This document shows positions 33,262 through 41,129 of a DNA stretch of 64,000 bases, one piece after another (position 1 is the stretch's first letter; each line of letters opens with the position of its first letter). The DNA is taken from positions 1,984,001 through 2,048,000 of the forward strand of contig CAWCAC010000002.1 of the NCBI GenBank assembly GCA_963793415.1, in the 5' to 3' direction. Made by a program: the position numbers and the translations under genes. Below the pieces are notes generated by a model, which did not search any database, was not told the origin of the DNA, and was given only the letters and a program-made list of their open reading frames with translations. Source of the stretch: CAXMST01 sp963793415 (lineage in GTDB: Bacteria; Actinomycetota; Thermoleophilia; Solirubrobacterales; 70-9).

Positions 33262-34566
33262 TTGGAGAAGTTCGTGATCCAGGGCGGAGCCGAGCTCTCG
33301 GGAGAGATCGTCACCGCCGGAAACAAGAACGCGGCCCTGCCGCTGCTAGCCGCCTGCCTGCTCACCGAGGAGGAGGTGATCCTCCGCAACATGCCGCGGA
33401 TCCGTGACGCGGAGGCGCAGATCAGCCTGCTCGAGGGGATCGGTGTCAAGACCGAGTGGCTCAACGCCCACGACCTCAAGCTGCAGGCCGATTCGATCGA
33501 CTCGACCGAGCTCGAGGAGGACGTCGCGGCGCAGATCCGTGCCTCCTTCCTGCTCGCCGGCCCGCTGCTCGCCCGCTTCGGCAAGGTGGCGATGCCGCCA
33601 CCGGGCGGCGACACGATCGGCCGCCGCCGGCTCGACCCGCATCTCGACGCCTTCCGCGACCTCGGCGCCGTCGTCGAGGGCGACCGGGTGATCGAGATCT
33701 CCGCTCCCGGCGGCCTCCGCGCCTGCGAGATCTTCATGGACGAGCCCTCGGTTATGGGCACCGAGAACGCGCTGCTCGCCGCCGCCCTGACCGACGGCGC
33801 GACGACGATCGCGAACGCAGCCTGCGAGCCGCACGTCCAGGACCTGGCCCGCCTGCTGACGCAGATGGGCGCCCGCGTCGACGGGATCGGCTCGAACGTG
33901 ATGACGGTGCACGGCCGCGACAAGCTCGGCGGCGCCGACCATCGGATCTGCCCCGACCACATCGAGGTCGGCAGCTTCATGGCGCTCGCCGCGGTGACCG
34001 GGGGTGAGCTGCGGATCCGCGAGACCGAGCCGGAGGACCTGCGGATGATCCGCCGGCAGTTCCAGCGGCTCGGCCTGCAGTCGCTGATCGACGGTCGCGA
34101 CGTGATCGTGCCGCCGCGCCAGCGGCTCGCGGTCCAGGACGACATGGGCGACGCGATCGGGAAGATCGACGACGGGCCCTGGCCCGCGTTCCCCGCCGAC
34201 CTGACCTCGATCGCGCTGGCGCTCGCGACCCAGGCCGAGGGCACGATCCTGATCTTCGAGAAGATGTTCGAGAACCGCCTGTTCTTCACCGACAAGCTCG
34301 TTGCCATGGGCGCTCGGATAACGCTCTGCGATCCCCACCGGGCGATCGTCAGCGGTCCGAGCCGGCTTCATGGGGAGCGCGTCGAGAGTCCCGACATCCG
34401 GGCCGGGATGGCGATGCTCATCGCCGCTCTGGCGGCCGAGGGAACGTCGGAGATCGGCAACATCGTGCAGATCGACCGCGGCTACGAACGCATCGACGAA
34501 CGGCTGCGGGCGCTGGGCGCGCGCATCGAACGTGTCGCGACCGACGCGGTCGCCGCCTCCGCCTAG
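33262..34566 (+). CDS. murA: UDP-N-acetylglucosamine 1-carboxyvinyltransferase (Asp-type)
   Basis: 434 residues. MurA transfers enolpyruvate from PEP to UDP-GlcNAc, the first committed step of peptidoglycan synthesis. The N-terminus GGAELSGEIVTAGNKNAALP with the PEP/UDP-GlcNAc-binding Lys-Asn is typical, and the active-site loop reads PPPGGDTIGRRRLDPHLDAF. Asp117 stands where most bacteria have the catalytic Cys (GGCTIG). The same substitution occurs naturally in mycobacteria and keeps activity but abolishes fosfomycin inactivation, so intrinsic fosfomycin resistance is expected. The start is TTG 33262, the only one compatible with the conserved EKFVIQGG beginning. hisZ follows after 84 nt. 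Confidence 0.94.
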   Translation: MEKFVIQGGAELSGEIVTAGNKNAALPLLAACLLTEEEVILRNMPRIRDAEAQISLLEGIGVKTEWLNAHDLKLQADSIDSTELEEDVAAQIRASFLLAGPLLARFGKVAMPPPGGDTIGRRRLDPHLDAFRDLGAVVEGDRVIEISAPGGLRACEIFMDEPSVMGTENALLAAALTDGATTIANAACEPHVQDLARLLTQMGARVDGIGSNVMTVHGRDKLGGADHRICPDHIEVGSFMALAAVTGGELRIRETEPEDLRMIRRQFQRLGLQSLIDGRDVIVPPRQRLAVQDDMGDAIGKIDDGPWPAFPADLTSIALALATQAEGTILIFEKMFENRLFFTDKLVAMGARITLCDPHRAIVSGPSRLHGERVESPDIRAGMAMLIAALAAEGTSEIGNIVQIDRGYERIDERLRALGARIERVATDAVAASA

Positions 34567-34650
34567 GCTCGCTCTCTACGCTTCCATGCCCGCTCGGGGC
34601 GCCATCGGCGTCGATCCGGGCACGACCAACCCCGCTCGAGGCACGAAGCC

Positions 34651-35670
34651 ATGACCCACCCGATCCCGCAAGGCACCAGGGACATCCTCCCGAACGAGAT
34701 GCGCGAGCTCCGCGCGATCGAGTCGTCGCTGCGCGAGCTCTTCGAATCGCGCGGCTTCGGTGAGATCTCGACGCCTGCGATCGAGTTCGACTCGGTGATG
34801 CGGCAGGGCGACGAGCGCCTCTCGCGCAGCGCCTTCAGGTTCATCGACCCCTCGGGCGAGCTGCTGACCCTGCGCAGCGACATGACCGTGCCGATCGCGC
34901 GCCTCGTCGCCGATCGCTTCACCGACGTTGAGCCGCCGTTCCGCCTCCACTACATCGGCGACGCCTACCGCTCGGTCAGCTCCGGTCAGCAGGTACGCGA
35001 GTTCCGCCAGGCCGGCGTCGAGCTGTTCGGGGCCGATGCCCCCGCCGCCACCGCCGAGCTCGTCGAGCTGCTGGTCGCCGCGCTCGACGCTGTCGGTCTC
35101 GGCCGCGCCATCGTCGGTCTCGGCGACGCCGACCTGTTCCGCCAGATGCTGACCGAGCTCGGGGTCGAGGGCGAGCCGCGGCAGCGGATCCTCGACCAGC
35201 TCGCGGCGCACGACCTCGTCGCGATCGAGGCCGAGGCCGGCGATCTGCCCGGCCTCGCGGACGAGCAGCGCCAGCTGATCACCGAGCTCTCCAACCTGCG
35301 TGGCGACGCCCGCGTGCTCGAGCGCGCCGCCGAGCTCGGCGGCGCAGCCGTCCGGCTCGCCGCCGCGCGCCTGACCGAGACCTACGAAGAGCTCGAGCGG
35401 CGAGGGGTCGCCGACCGCGTCCAGGTCGATTTCGGGCTGCTGCGGGATCTCGGCTACTACACGGGCGCGATCCTCGAGGTCTACGACCCCGCGGTCGGCC
35501 ACATCATCGGCGGCGGCGGCCGCTACGACGGCCTCATGGGCCGCTTCGGCCGCCCGATGCCTGCCGCCGGCTTCGCCCTGTTCGTCGAGCGGATCCACAT
35601 CGCTCAGGCGGAGGAGGAGCGGATCGCCGCCGAGGCCGCGGGCGAGCGCGGCGAGGAGGGGGCGCAATGA
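34651..35670 (+). CDS. hisZ: ATP phosphoribosyltransferase regulatory subunit HisZ
   Basis: 339 residues, a histidyl-tRNA-synthetase-like protein with no anticodon-binding domain. Class II motif 1 (IPQGTRDILPNEMRELRAIE), motif 2 (LRSDMTVPIARLVADRF and FRLHYIGDAYR) and motif 3 (GGGGRYDGLMGRFG) are recognisable. HisZ pairs with short HisG to give the allosterically regulated first enzyme of histidine synthesis. The directly following gene (ATGA overlap at 35667) is exactly such a short hisG, which settles the identity against a true HisRS. It starts the his cluster; a 22-codon ORF ends inside its start codon. Confidence 0.9.
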   Translation: MTHPIPQGTRDILPNEMRELRAIESSLRELFESRGFGEISTPAIEFDSVMRQGDERLSRSAFRFIDPSGELLTLRSDMTVPIARLVADRFTDVEPPFRLHYIGDAYRSVSSGQQVREFRQAGVELFGADAPAATAELVELLVAALDAVGLGRAIVGLGDADLFRQMLTELGVEGEPRQRILDQLAAHDLVAIEAEAGDLPGLADEQRQLITELSNLRGDARVLERAAELGGAAVRLAAARLTETYEELERRGVADRVQVDFGLLRDLGYYTGAILEVYDPAVGHIIGGGGRYDGLMGRFGRPMPAAGFALFVERIHIAQAEEERIAAEAAGERGEEGAQ

Positions 35671-36347
35671 GCCCCGGAACGATCGACCTCGCCCGTCGCG
35701 TGCAGTCGCGTGAGAGCCTGCGGCTCGCCGTGCCCCGCGGCGCGATGTTCGGCGAGTGCCTCGACATGCTCGATCGGGCGGGCTTCGACACGAGTGAGCC
35801 GCGCGGAGACTCGCGAGCGCTGATCTTCGAGCTCGACGGCCTGTCGCTGATCACGATGCGGCCCTCCGACGTGCCGACCTACGTACGCGCCGGCGCCGCC
35901 GAGCTCGGCATCACCGGCCGCGACGTGCTCGACGAGCAGGCCGACAGCGCCGTCTACCAGCTCGCCGATCTCGGCTTCGGGCGCTGCCGGCTGGTGCTCG
36001 CCGCCCGTGGCGGCGACGACAGCCTCGAGCGCTCGCTGAGTCGTCTCGGCTTCATGAGGATCGCGACCAAGTACAGCCGCTCGGCCCGCCGCTACTTCCA
36101 GGCCACCGGCCGGCAGGTCGAGCTGATCGAGGTCAAGGGGTCGGTCGAGCTGGCGCCGCTTGTCGGGCTTTCCGACGGGATTGTCGACCTCGTCGACACC
36201 GGCCGCACGATGCGCGAGAACGGCCTCGTCGAGCGCGAGGAGATCTTCATCTCGACCGCGCGCCTGATCGCCAACCGCGTCGCCCACAAGCTCCGCGTCG
36301 CCGAGCTCGACGCGATGGTCCAGAGGCTGCGCGAGGCGACACGATGA
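35667..36347 (+). CDS. hisG: ATP phosphoribosyltransferase, short form
   Basis: 226 residues, the short catalytic HisG lacking the C-terminal histidine-binding domain of long forms. It joins ATP and PRPP to form phosphoribosyl-ATP. The pattern LRLAVPRGAMFGECLDMLDR, the ADLGITGRDVL-like AELGITGRDVL, and the PRPP loop GIVDLVDTGRTMRENGL are present. It overlaps hisZ by four bases at the start and hisD by four at the end. Feedback control must come through HisZ. Confidence 0.94.
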   Translation: MSPGTIDLARRVQSRESLRLAVPRGAMFGECLDMLDRAGFDTSEPRGDSRALIFELDGLSLITMRPSDVPTYVRAGAAELGITGRDVLDEQADSAVYQLADLGFGRCRLVLAARGGDDSLERSLSRLGFMRIATKYSRSARRYFQATGRQVELIEVKGSVELAPLVGLSDGIVDLVDTGRTMRENGLVEREEIFISTARLIANRVAHKLRVAELDAMVQRLREATR

Positions 36348-37639
36348 AGATCGTGCGCAAGAGCTGGGACGGCGCCGATCCGGCGCCGACGGCGGCTTCG
36401 CTGCGAAAGGGCGTGCCGGCGCCGGACGCGATCGCGGCCTCGATCGGCGCGATCGTCGACCGCGTCCGCGCCGAGGGCGACTCGGCCGTGCTTGAGCTCG
36501 GCGCCCGCTTCGACGGCGTCATGGCCGAGAGCCTGCGCGTTCCCGCCGAGGCGGCGACCGATGCGCTCGAGTCGCTCGATCGCGACCTCGTCGCCGCGCT
36601 CGAGGCGGCGGCGGAGAACGTCGAGGCCGTCGCCGACGCCCAGCTCCGCGCCGGCGAAACCGTGGTCGAGCCCGGGCAGGGGCAGCGGATCAGCATCTCC
36701 GAGGTGCCGGTAGGCGCCGCCGGCATCTACGTTCCCGGCGGCCGGGCGCCGTACCCCTCGACCGTCCTGATGGGCGCGATTCCCGCCCGTTGCGCCGGTG
36801 TCGAGCGCGTCGTCGTCGCGACACCCCCGACAGAGGGCGGCCTGCCCGACGCGGCGGTGCTGGCGGCCTGCGCGATCGCCGGTGTCGACGAGATCTACGC
36901 GATGGGCGGCGCCCAGGCGATCGCGGCACTTGCCCTGGGAACCGCGTCGGTTCGCCCGGTCGACGTGATCGCCGGCCCGGGTGGACCTTGGGTGCAGGAG
37001 GCGAAGCTCGCCGTATCTCGCTGGACCGGCATCGACGGCTACGCGGGCCCCTCGGAGCTCGTCGTCGTAGCCGACGACGACGCGCCACTCGAGTGGATCG
37101 CGCTCGATCTGTGCGCGCAGGCGGAGCACGGCAGCGACGGCCTGCTCGTCGCGATCTGCGTCGGCGCGGGCACCACGGACAGGCTCGAGTCCGAGATCGG
37201 CCCGCTCGCCGATGCCCACGGCACGGTCAGCGACGCCGAGGTAACGCTGCTCGAGGCCCCGGACCTCGAGGCCGCCGTCGCGCTCGCGGACGAGCTCGCC
37301 CCCGAGCATCTCGAGCTGTGCTGCGCCGCGGCCGGGCTCTTCGCGGAGAAGATCCGGCGCGCCGGATGCGTGTTCACCGGCCCACTCGGCGCGACTGCCT
37401 TCGGCGACTACGCCGCGGGTTCCAACCACGTGCTCCCGACCGGCGGCGCCGGGCGCTTCACCGGCCCGCTCGGGCCGGGCACCTTCCGCCGCAGGATCAG
37501 CGTCGTCGAAATGGATACGGCGGCCGCCGTCGAACTTGGTCCGATCGTGGATCGGATCGCACGGGCCGAGGGCTTCGAGGTGCACGGCATCTCGGCGCTG
37601 GCCCGCAGCGGTACACCCGAGACCCGCGAGGACGACTGA
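36344..37639 (+). CDS. hisD: Histidinol dehydrogenase
   Basis: 431 residues, the zinc enzyme that oxidises L-histidinol to histidine in two NAD-dependent steps. Typical stretches are YVPGGRAPYPSTVLMGAIPA, QAIAALALGT, VIAGPGGPWVQEAK, the metal-site AQAEHGSDG and the catalytic ELAPEHLEL (Glu-His). Usual length for the family. One base separates its stop from the hisB start; the hisC that often lies between hisD and hisB is absent. Confidence 0.96.
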   Translation: MKIVRKSWDGADPAPTAASLRKGVPAPDAIAASIGAIVDRVRAEGDSAVLELGARFDGVMAESLRVPAEAATDALESLDRDLVAALEAAAENVEAVADAQLRAGETVVEPGQGQRISISEVPVGAAGIYVPGGRAPYPSTVLMGAIPARCAGVERVVVATPPTEGGLPDAAVLAACAIAGVDEIYAMGGAQAIAALALGTASVRPVDVIAGPGGPWVQEAKLAVSRWTGIDGYAGPSELVVVADDDAPLEWIALDLCAQAEHGSDGLLVAICVGAGTTDRLESEIGPLADAHGTVSDAEVTLLEAPDLEAAVALADELAPEHLELCCAAAGLFAEKIRRAGCVFTGPLGATAFGDYAAGSNHVLPTGGAGRFTGPLGPGTFRRRISVVEMDTAAAVELGPIVDRIARAEGFEVHGISALARSGTPETREDD

Positions 37640-37640
37640 G

Positions 37641-38231
37641 ATGGCACGCACGGCGAAGATCGAACGGAATACGAACGAGACCAGCATCAGCCTGGCGCTC
37701 GACCTCGACGGGGGCGACGTCCGCGCCTCGACCGGGGTCGGCTTCCTCGATCACATGCTCGATCTGCTCGGCCGCCACGGCCGGCTCGGCCTCGAGGTCG
37801 TCGCCGAGGGCGATCTCGACACCGGTTCCCACCACACGGTCGAGGACGTCGGCATCGCGCTCGGGCAGGCGCTCGACGCGGCCCTCGGTGACCGGGCCGG
37901 GATCCGCCGCTACGCGCACACGGAGATTCCGATGGACGAGGCGCTTGCGCGCTGCTCGATCGACGTCAGCGGCAGGCCCTTCTGCCGCTTCGAATCGGTG
38001 CTGCCGCAGACGACGATCGGCAACTACGAGGTCGAGCTGACCGAGGAGTTCTTCCGTGCCTTCGCCACCAACGCGAAGCTGACTCTGCACCTCTCGACCC
38101 CGTATGGATCGAACGTCCACCACCTGATCGAGGCATCCTTCAAGGCGTTCGCCAGGGCGCTACGCGATGCGGTTTCCGTCGATCCCGGCGAGAGCGGCGT
38201 GCCCTCGACCAAGGGCACTCTGACCGGCTGA
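37641..38231 (+). CDS. hisB: Imidazoleglycerol-phosphate dehydratase
   Basis: 196 residues, a monofunctional HisB that dehydrates imidazoleglycerol phosphate using two Mn ions. The His-rich metal motifs are GFLDHMLDLLGRHG and DTGSHHTVEDVG in the first half and NVHHLIEASFKAFARAL in the second, reflecting the duplicated fold. ATG 37641 directly follows the hisD stop; the frame is open upstream only within hisD. Start MARTAKIERNTNETSI is typical. Confidence 0.96.
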   Translation: MARTAKIERNTNETSISLALDLDGGDVRASTGVGFLDHMLDLLGRHGRLGLEVVAEGDLDTGSHHTVEDVGIALGQALDAALGDRAGIRRYAHTEIPMDEALARCSIDVSGRPFCRFESVLPQTTIGNYEVELTEEFFRAFATNAKLTLHLSTPYGSNVHHLIEASFKAFARALRDAVSVDPGESGVPSTKGTLTG

Positions 38232-38269
38232 GCGGGGCGGCAACCGCAGCTTGTCGCGGTGCCAGGGGT

Positions 38270-38275
38270 TAGCGT
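38270..38275 (+). promoter_or_regulatory. Candidate -10 element of the glycoside hydrolase gene
   Basis: TAGCGT, 5 nt before ATG 38281, slightly closer than the other candidates in the window. Confidence 0.3.
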
Positions 38276-38280
38276 TTTCA

Positions 38281-39390
38281 ATGGTGATTTCGCAGCCCGC
38301 AGACCCCAAGCCGACCCGCGCCCTCCGCCTCCCGATGGCGATCCTGATCGCTCTTTGCGTGATGCTGATCGGTGCTTCGGCCGCCTCCGCGGCGGCTCCG
38401 AGCACGTTCTTCGGGGTCAGCGTCGTCCGGCCGACGGCCAAGGACTACAAGAAGATGCCGGATCTCGGCGTCGGCGTCGCCAGGCTCGAGATCGCCTGGC
38501 CCGTGGTCGAGCCGGACAAGGGCTCGGGGTTCCGCTGGGGCGGCGTCGACCAGCGGGTCAAGCGGGCCGCGTCGCAGGGGGTTCGCGTCCTGCCGGTCCT
38601 GTTCGGAACCCCCGAGTGGGTCTCCGGCACGAGCAAGCACGTGAAGCCGCCGGTCGGCAGCAAGAAGGAGCGCAGGCGCTACGCCGGGTTCGTCCGCAGC
38701 GCCGCGTCGCGATACGGCCCCGGCGGCAGCTTCTGGCAGGAGCACCCGGGCCTGAACGGAGGCCTGGCGCCGCGCGACTGGGTGATCTGGAACGAGATGA
38801 ACGCCCGCAACTTCTGGTGGCCAAAGGTGAACCCCGGCGAGTACGCGGCGCTGCTGCGTGCCTCGCGCAAGGCGCTCGACGAGGTCGATCCGGCGCTGAC
38901 GATCACTACCGGCGGCATGTACGGCTTCCCCGGCGACGAGAACTCGATGAAGGCGACCAAGTACCTGAAGAAGCTCTACCGCCAGAAGGGGATCAAGCAG
39001 ATCATCGACCGGGTCTCGTTGCATCCGTACGCGAGCAACGTCAAGGGCGTCACCGAGCAGGTCAAGGACGGCCGCAGGGTGATCAAGCGCTCCGGCGACC
39101 CAGGTGCCGGGATCCTGATCGGCGAGATCGGCTGGGCCTCGGGTGGCAGCCCGAAGAGCTACTTCCTGATCAAGGACAAGAGGTCGCAGGCGCGCCTTCT
39201 GAAGCAGTCCTACGAGCTGTTCCTCGCCAAGCGCCGCAGCTGGAACATCGACGGGGCACTGTGGTTTTCGCTCAACGACTACTCGGGCGCGGAAGTCTGC
39301 AACTGGTGCCCGAGGGCCGGCCTCTTGAACGAGAAGGGCAAGCTCAAGCCCTCGGGCAAGGCCTACCGGAAGATCACCCGGGCGAACTAG
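38281..39390 (+). CDS. Secreted glycoside hydrolase, clan GH-A-like
   Basis: 369 residues. A signal peptide (hydrophobic 18-37, cleavage after ASAASA) precedes an alpha/beta-barrel with the clan GH-A pattern: WPVVEPDKGSGFRWGGVDQR at strand 2, acid/base Glu172 in VIWNEMNARNFWW, and nucleophile Glu282 in LIGEIGWAS. The His-Pro-Tyr after strand 6 (LHPYAS) also fits GH39- or GH5-type enzymes. It probably acts on an extracellular polysaccharide, substrate unknown. It interrupts the histidine cluster between hisB and hisH and seems to have its own promoter. The basic, Lys-rich surface (many K/R in 119-133 and the C-terminus) fits wall association. Confidence 0.8.
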   Translation: MVISQPADPKPTRALRLPMAILIALCVMLIGASAASAAAPSTFFGVSVVRPTAKDYKKMPDLGVGVARLEIAWPVVEPDKGSGFRWGGVDQRVKRAASQGVRVLPVLFGTPEWVSGTSKHVKPPVGSKKERRRYAGFVRSAASRYGPGGSFWQEHPGLNGGLAPRDWVIWNEMNARNFWWPKVNPGEYAALLRASRKALDEVDPALTITTGGMYGFPGDENSMKATKYLKKLYRQKGIKQIIDRVSLHPYASNVKGVTEQVKDGRRVIKRSGDPGAGILIGEIGWASGGSPKSYFLIKDKRSQARLLKQSYELFLAKRRSWNIDGALWFSLNDYSGAEVCNWCPRAGLLNEKGKLKPSGKAYRKITRAN

Positions 39391-39399
39391 GGCGCTCCC

Positions 39400-39405
39400 T
39401 AAGAT
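39400..39405 (+). promoter_or_regulatory. Candidate -10 element of hisHA-ORF-hisF
   Basis: TAAGAT, 7 nt before GTG 39413; indicates that the second half of the his cluster has its own transcript. Confidence 0.4.
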
Positions 39406-39412
39406 CAGGCCG

Positions 39413-40060
39413 GTGAGCCCGCGCATCGGCATCGTCAACTACGGGATGGGCAACCTGCGCTCGGTCGAGAAGGCGATCGAGCACGTCGGTGCGATCCCCG
39501 AGATCAGCGGGGAGCCCTCGCGCCTTGCCGAGGCCGACGGACTCGTTCTGCCCGGCGTCGGCGCCTTCCCCCGCGCGATGGAGCGGGTCCGAGAGCTCGG
39601 CCTCGCCGAGCTGATCGCCGAACGCGTGGCGGCCGGCATCCCGGTGCTCGGCGTCTGCCTCGGGATGCAGCTGCTGTTCGAGTCGTCGGCCGAGAACGGC
39701 GGTTCGGAGGGCCTCGGGCTGCTCGAGGGCGAGGTGAGGCCGCTCGAGGCTCCGGGGCTGAAGCTGCCGCACATCGGCTGGGCGAAGCTGTCGCTCGAGC
39801 GCGACTCGGCGCTGACCGCGGGTATCGCCGACGGCGCCGCCTTCTACTTCGTGCACAGCCTCGCGCCCGAGCCGGCAGGCGATGAGCTGATCGCGACCGC
39901 CTCCTATGGGCGCCCGTTTGCGGCGGTCGTCGGGCGCGACCGCGTCTTCGGGGCCCAGTTCCATCCCGAGAAGTCGAGCGCCGCCGGCCTGCGGATGCTG
40001 GCCAACTTCACGGCCCTGTGCGCACCCGTCGCCGAGGCCGCCGAGGCCCCTAGGCGATGA
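39413..40060 (+). CDS. hisH: Imidazole glycerol phosphate synthase, glutamine amidotransferase subunit
   Basis: 215 residues, a class I amidotransferase that feeds ammonia from glutamine to HisF. The catalytic triad is Cys82 (GVCLGMQLLFE), His184 and Glu186 (FHPEKSS); the oxyanion PGVG (LVLPGVGAF) is present. Start is GTG 39413, giving the typical SPRIGIVNYGMGNLRS beginning. Overlaps hisA by four bases. Confidence 0.95.
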   Translation: MSPRIGIVNYGMGNLRSVEKAIEHVGAIPEISGEPSRLAEADGLVLPGVGAFPRAMERVRELGLAELIAERVAAGIPVLGVCLGMQLLFESSAENGGSEGLGLLEGEVRPLEAPGLKLPHIGWAKLSLERDSALTAGIADGAAFYFVHSLAPEPAGDELIATASYGRPFAAVVGRDRVFGAQFHPEKSSAAGLRMLANFTALCAPVAEAAEAPRR

Positions 40061-40845
40061 CGATCACCCTTTACCCGGCGATCGATATCCGCGGCGGCAG
40101 CGCGGTGCGCCTGACCCAAGGCGACTACGACCGCGAGACCGCCTACGACGCCGATCCACTGGACGCCGCCCGGCGCTGGGCCGAGGGCGGCGCCGAGATC
40201 CTGCACGTCGTCGACCTCGACGGCGCCCGCGCCGGGTCCCCGCAGAACCTCGGTGCGATCGAGCGGATCGTTGCCGGCGTCGGCGTCCCGGTGCAGGTCG
40301 GTGGCGGCATTCGCGACGAGGGAGCCGTCGAGGCGGTGCTCGAGACAGGCGCCGCCCGGGTCGTGCTCGGCACGCGCGCGCAGCGCGAGCCCGCTTTCGT
40401 CGGCCGCATCGTCGAGCGTCACGGCAGCGAGCGGATCGTCGCCTCCGTAGACGGGCGCGGCGGCAAGGTCGCCATCGAGGGCTGGAAGCAGGAGACGGAG
40501 ACGCCGGTCACCGATCTGATCCGGGTCCTCGCCGAGCTCGGCGCCAGGCGCTTCGTCTATACGCCCGTCGAGGTCGACGGGACCCTCTCGGGTCCGGGGC
40601 TCGAGGGGCTCGAGCCGATCTCGGCCGCCTGCCGCGAATCGAGCTCGGAGCTGGTCTACTCGGGCGGGGTGGGAGTCCTCGAGGACCTGGCGCGGCTCGC
40701 GGCGATCGCCGACAGTGCGATTGGCGGTGTGATCGTCGGCCGCGCGCTTTACGAGGGCCGCTTCGGCGTCGCCGATGCGATCGCGACACTCTCCGGCGTC
40801 AGCGGTACCAAACCGACAAGAGCACCGACAGGAGGGACAGGATGA
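40057..40845 (+). CDS. hisA: Phosphoribosylformimino-5-aminoimidazole carboxamide ribotide isomerase
   Basis: 262 residues, a (beta/alpha)8 barrel catalysing the Amadori rearrangement in histidine synthesis. The catalytic Asp pair is seen in YPAIDIRGGSAVRL and in VYTPVEVDGTLSGPGLEGL; phosphate-binding loops are VGGGIRDE and YSGGVGVLEDL. Actinobacteria without trpF use a dual-function PriA of the same fold; the loop residues cannot be judged here, so PriA activity is possible. A 20-residue tail follows the usual end. Its stop overlaps the start of a small ORF. Confidence 0.94.
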   Translation: MTITLYPAIDIRGGSAVRLTQGDYDRETAYDADPLDAARRWAEGGAEILHVVDLDGARAGSPQNLGAIERIVAGVGVPVQVGGGIRDEGAVEAVLETGAARVVLGTRAQREPAFVGRIVERHGSERIVASVDGRGGKVAIEGWKQETETPVTDLIRVLAELGARRFVYTPVEVDGTLSGPGLEGLEPISAACRESSSELVYSGGVGVLEDLARLAAIADSAIGGVIVGRALYEGRFGVADAIATLSGVSGTKPTRAPTGGTG

Positions 40846-41129
40846 GCGTTCTCGGACTGGCGGCGAAGACCGGCATGAAGTGGACGGTCTGGGCCCGGGT
40901 CCTGATCCTGGCCGAGATCGCGCTGGCGATCAAGCGCCGGCTCGACCTGCTCGACGCCGACGAGAAGCGGGATCTGCAGGACCTGGTCAAGAAGTCGAAG
41001 GGCAAGCCCTCGAACCTGACCAAGCGGGAGCGCCAGCGGATGGGCGCGATCGTCGCCAAGATCGAGCCGACAGCGCTCGGCAAGGAGGTCGCCGAGGCTG
41101 CGGTCCCCTGGCGCAAGTCGCCGCGGTGA
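40842..41129 (+). CDS. Small basic protein inserted between hisA and hisF
   Basis: 95 residues, no family recognised. The N-terminus (MSVLGLAAKTGMKWTVWARV, about 5-30) is moderately hydrophobic with Lys, possibly a membrane-surface helix, and the rest is strongly basic and helical (IKRRLDLLDADEKRDLQDLV, then KKSKGKPSNLTKRERQRMG). ATGA joins it to hisA and GTGA to hisF, and GGAGGGACAG supplies a good ribosome binding site, so it is certainly positioned to be translated with the two enzymes. I see no link to histidine synthesis in the sequence; similar small proteins of Actinobacteria are uncharacterised. Confidence 0.8.
   Translation: MSVLGLAAKTGMKWTVWARVLILAEIALAIKRRLDLLDADEKRDLQDLVKKSKGKPSNLTKRERQRMGAIVAKIEPTALGKEVAEAAVPWRKSPR

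Noticed and set aside
34567..34650. T-box or histidine attenuator before hisZ
   Set aside because: The gap is only 84 nt, has no His-codon run, no T-box sequence and no terminator-like stem with a T tract.
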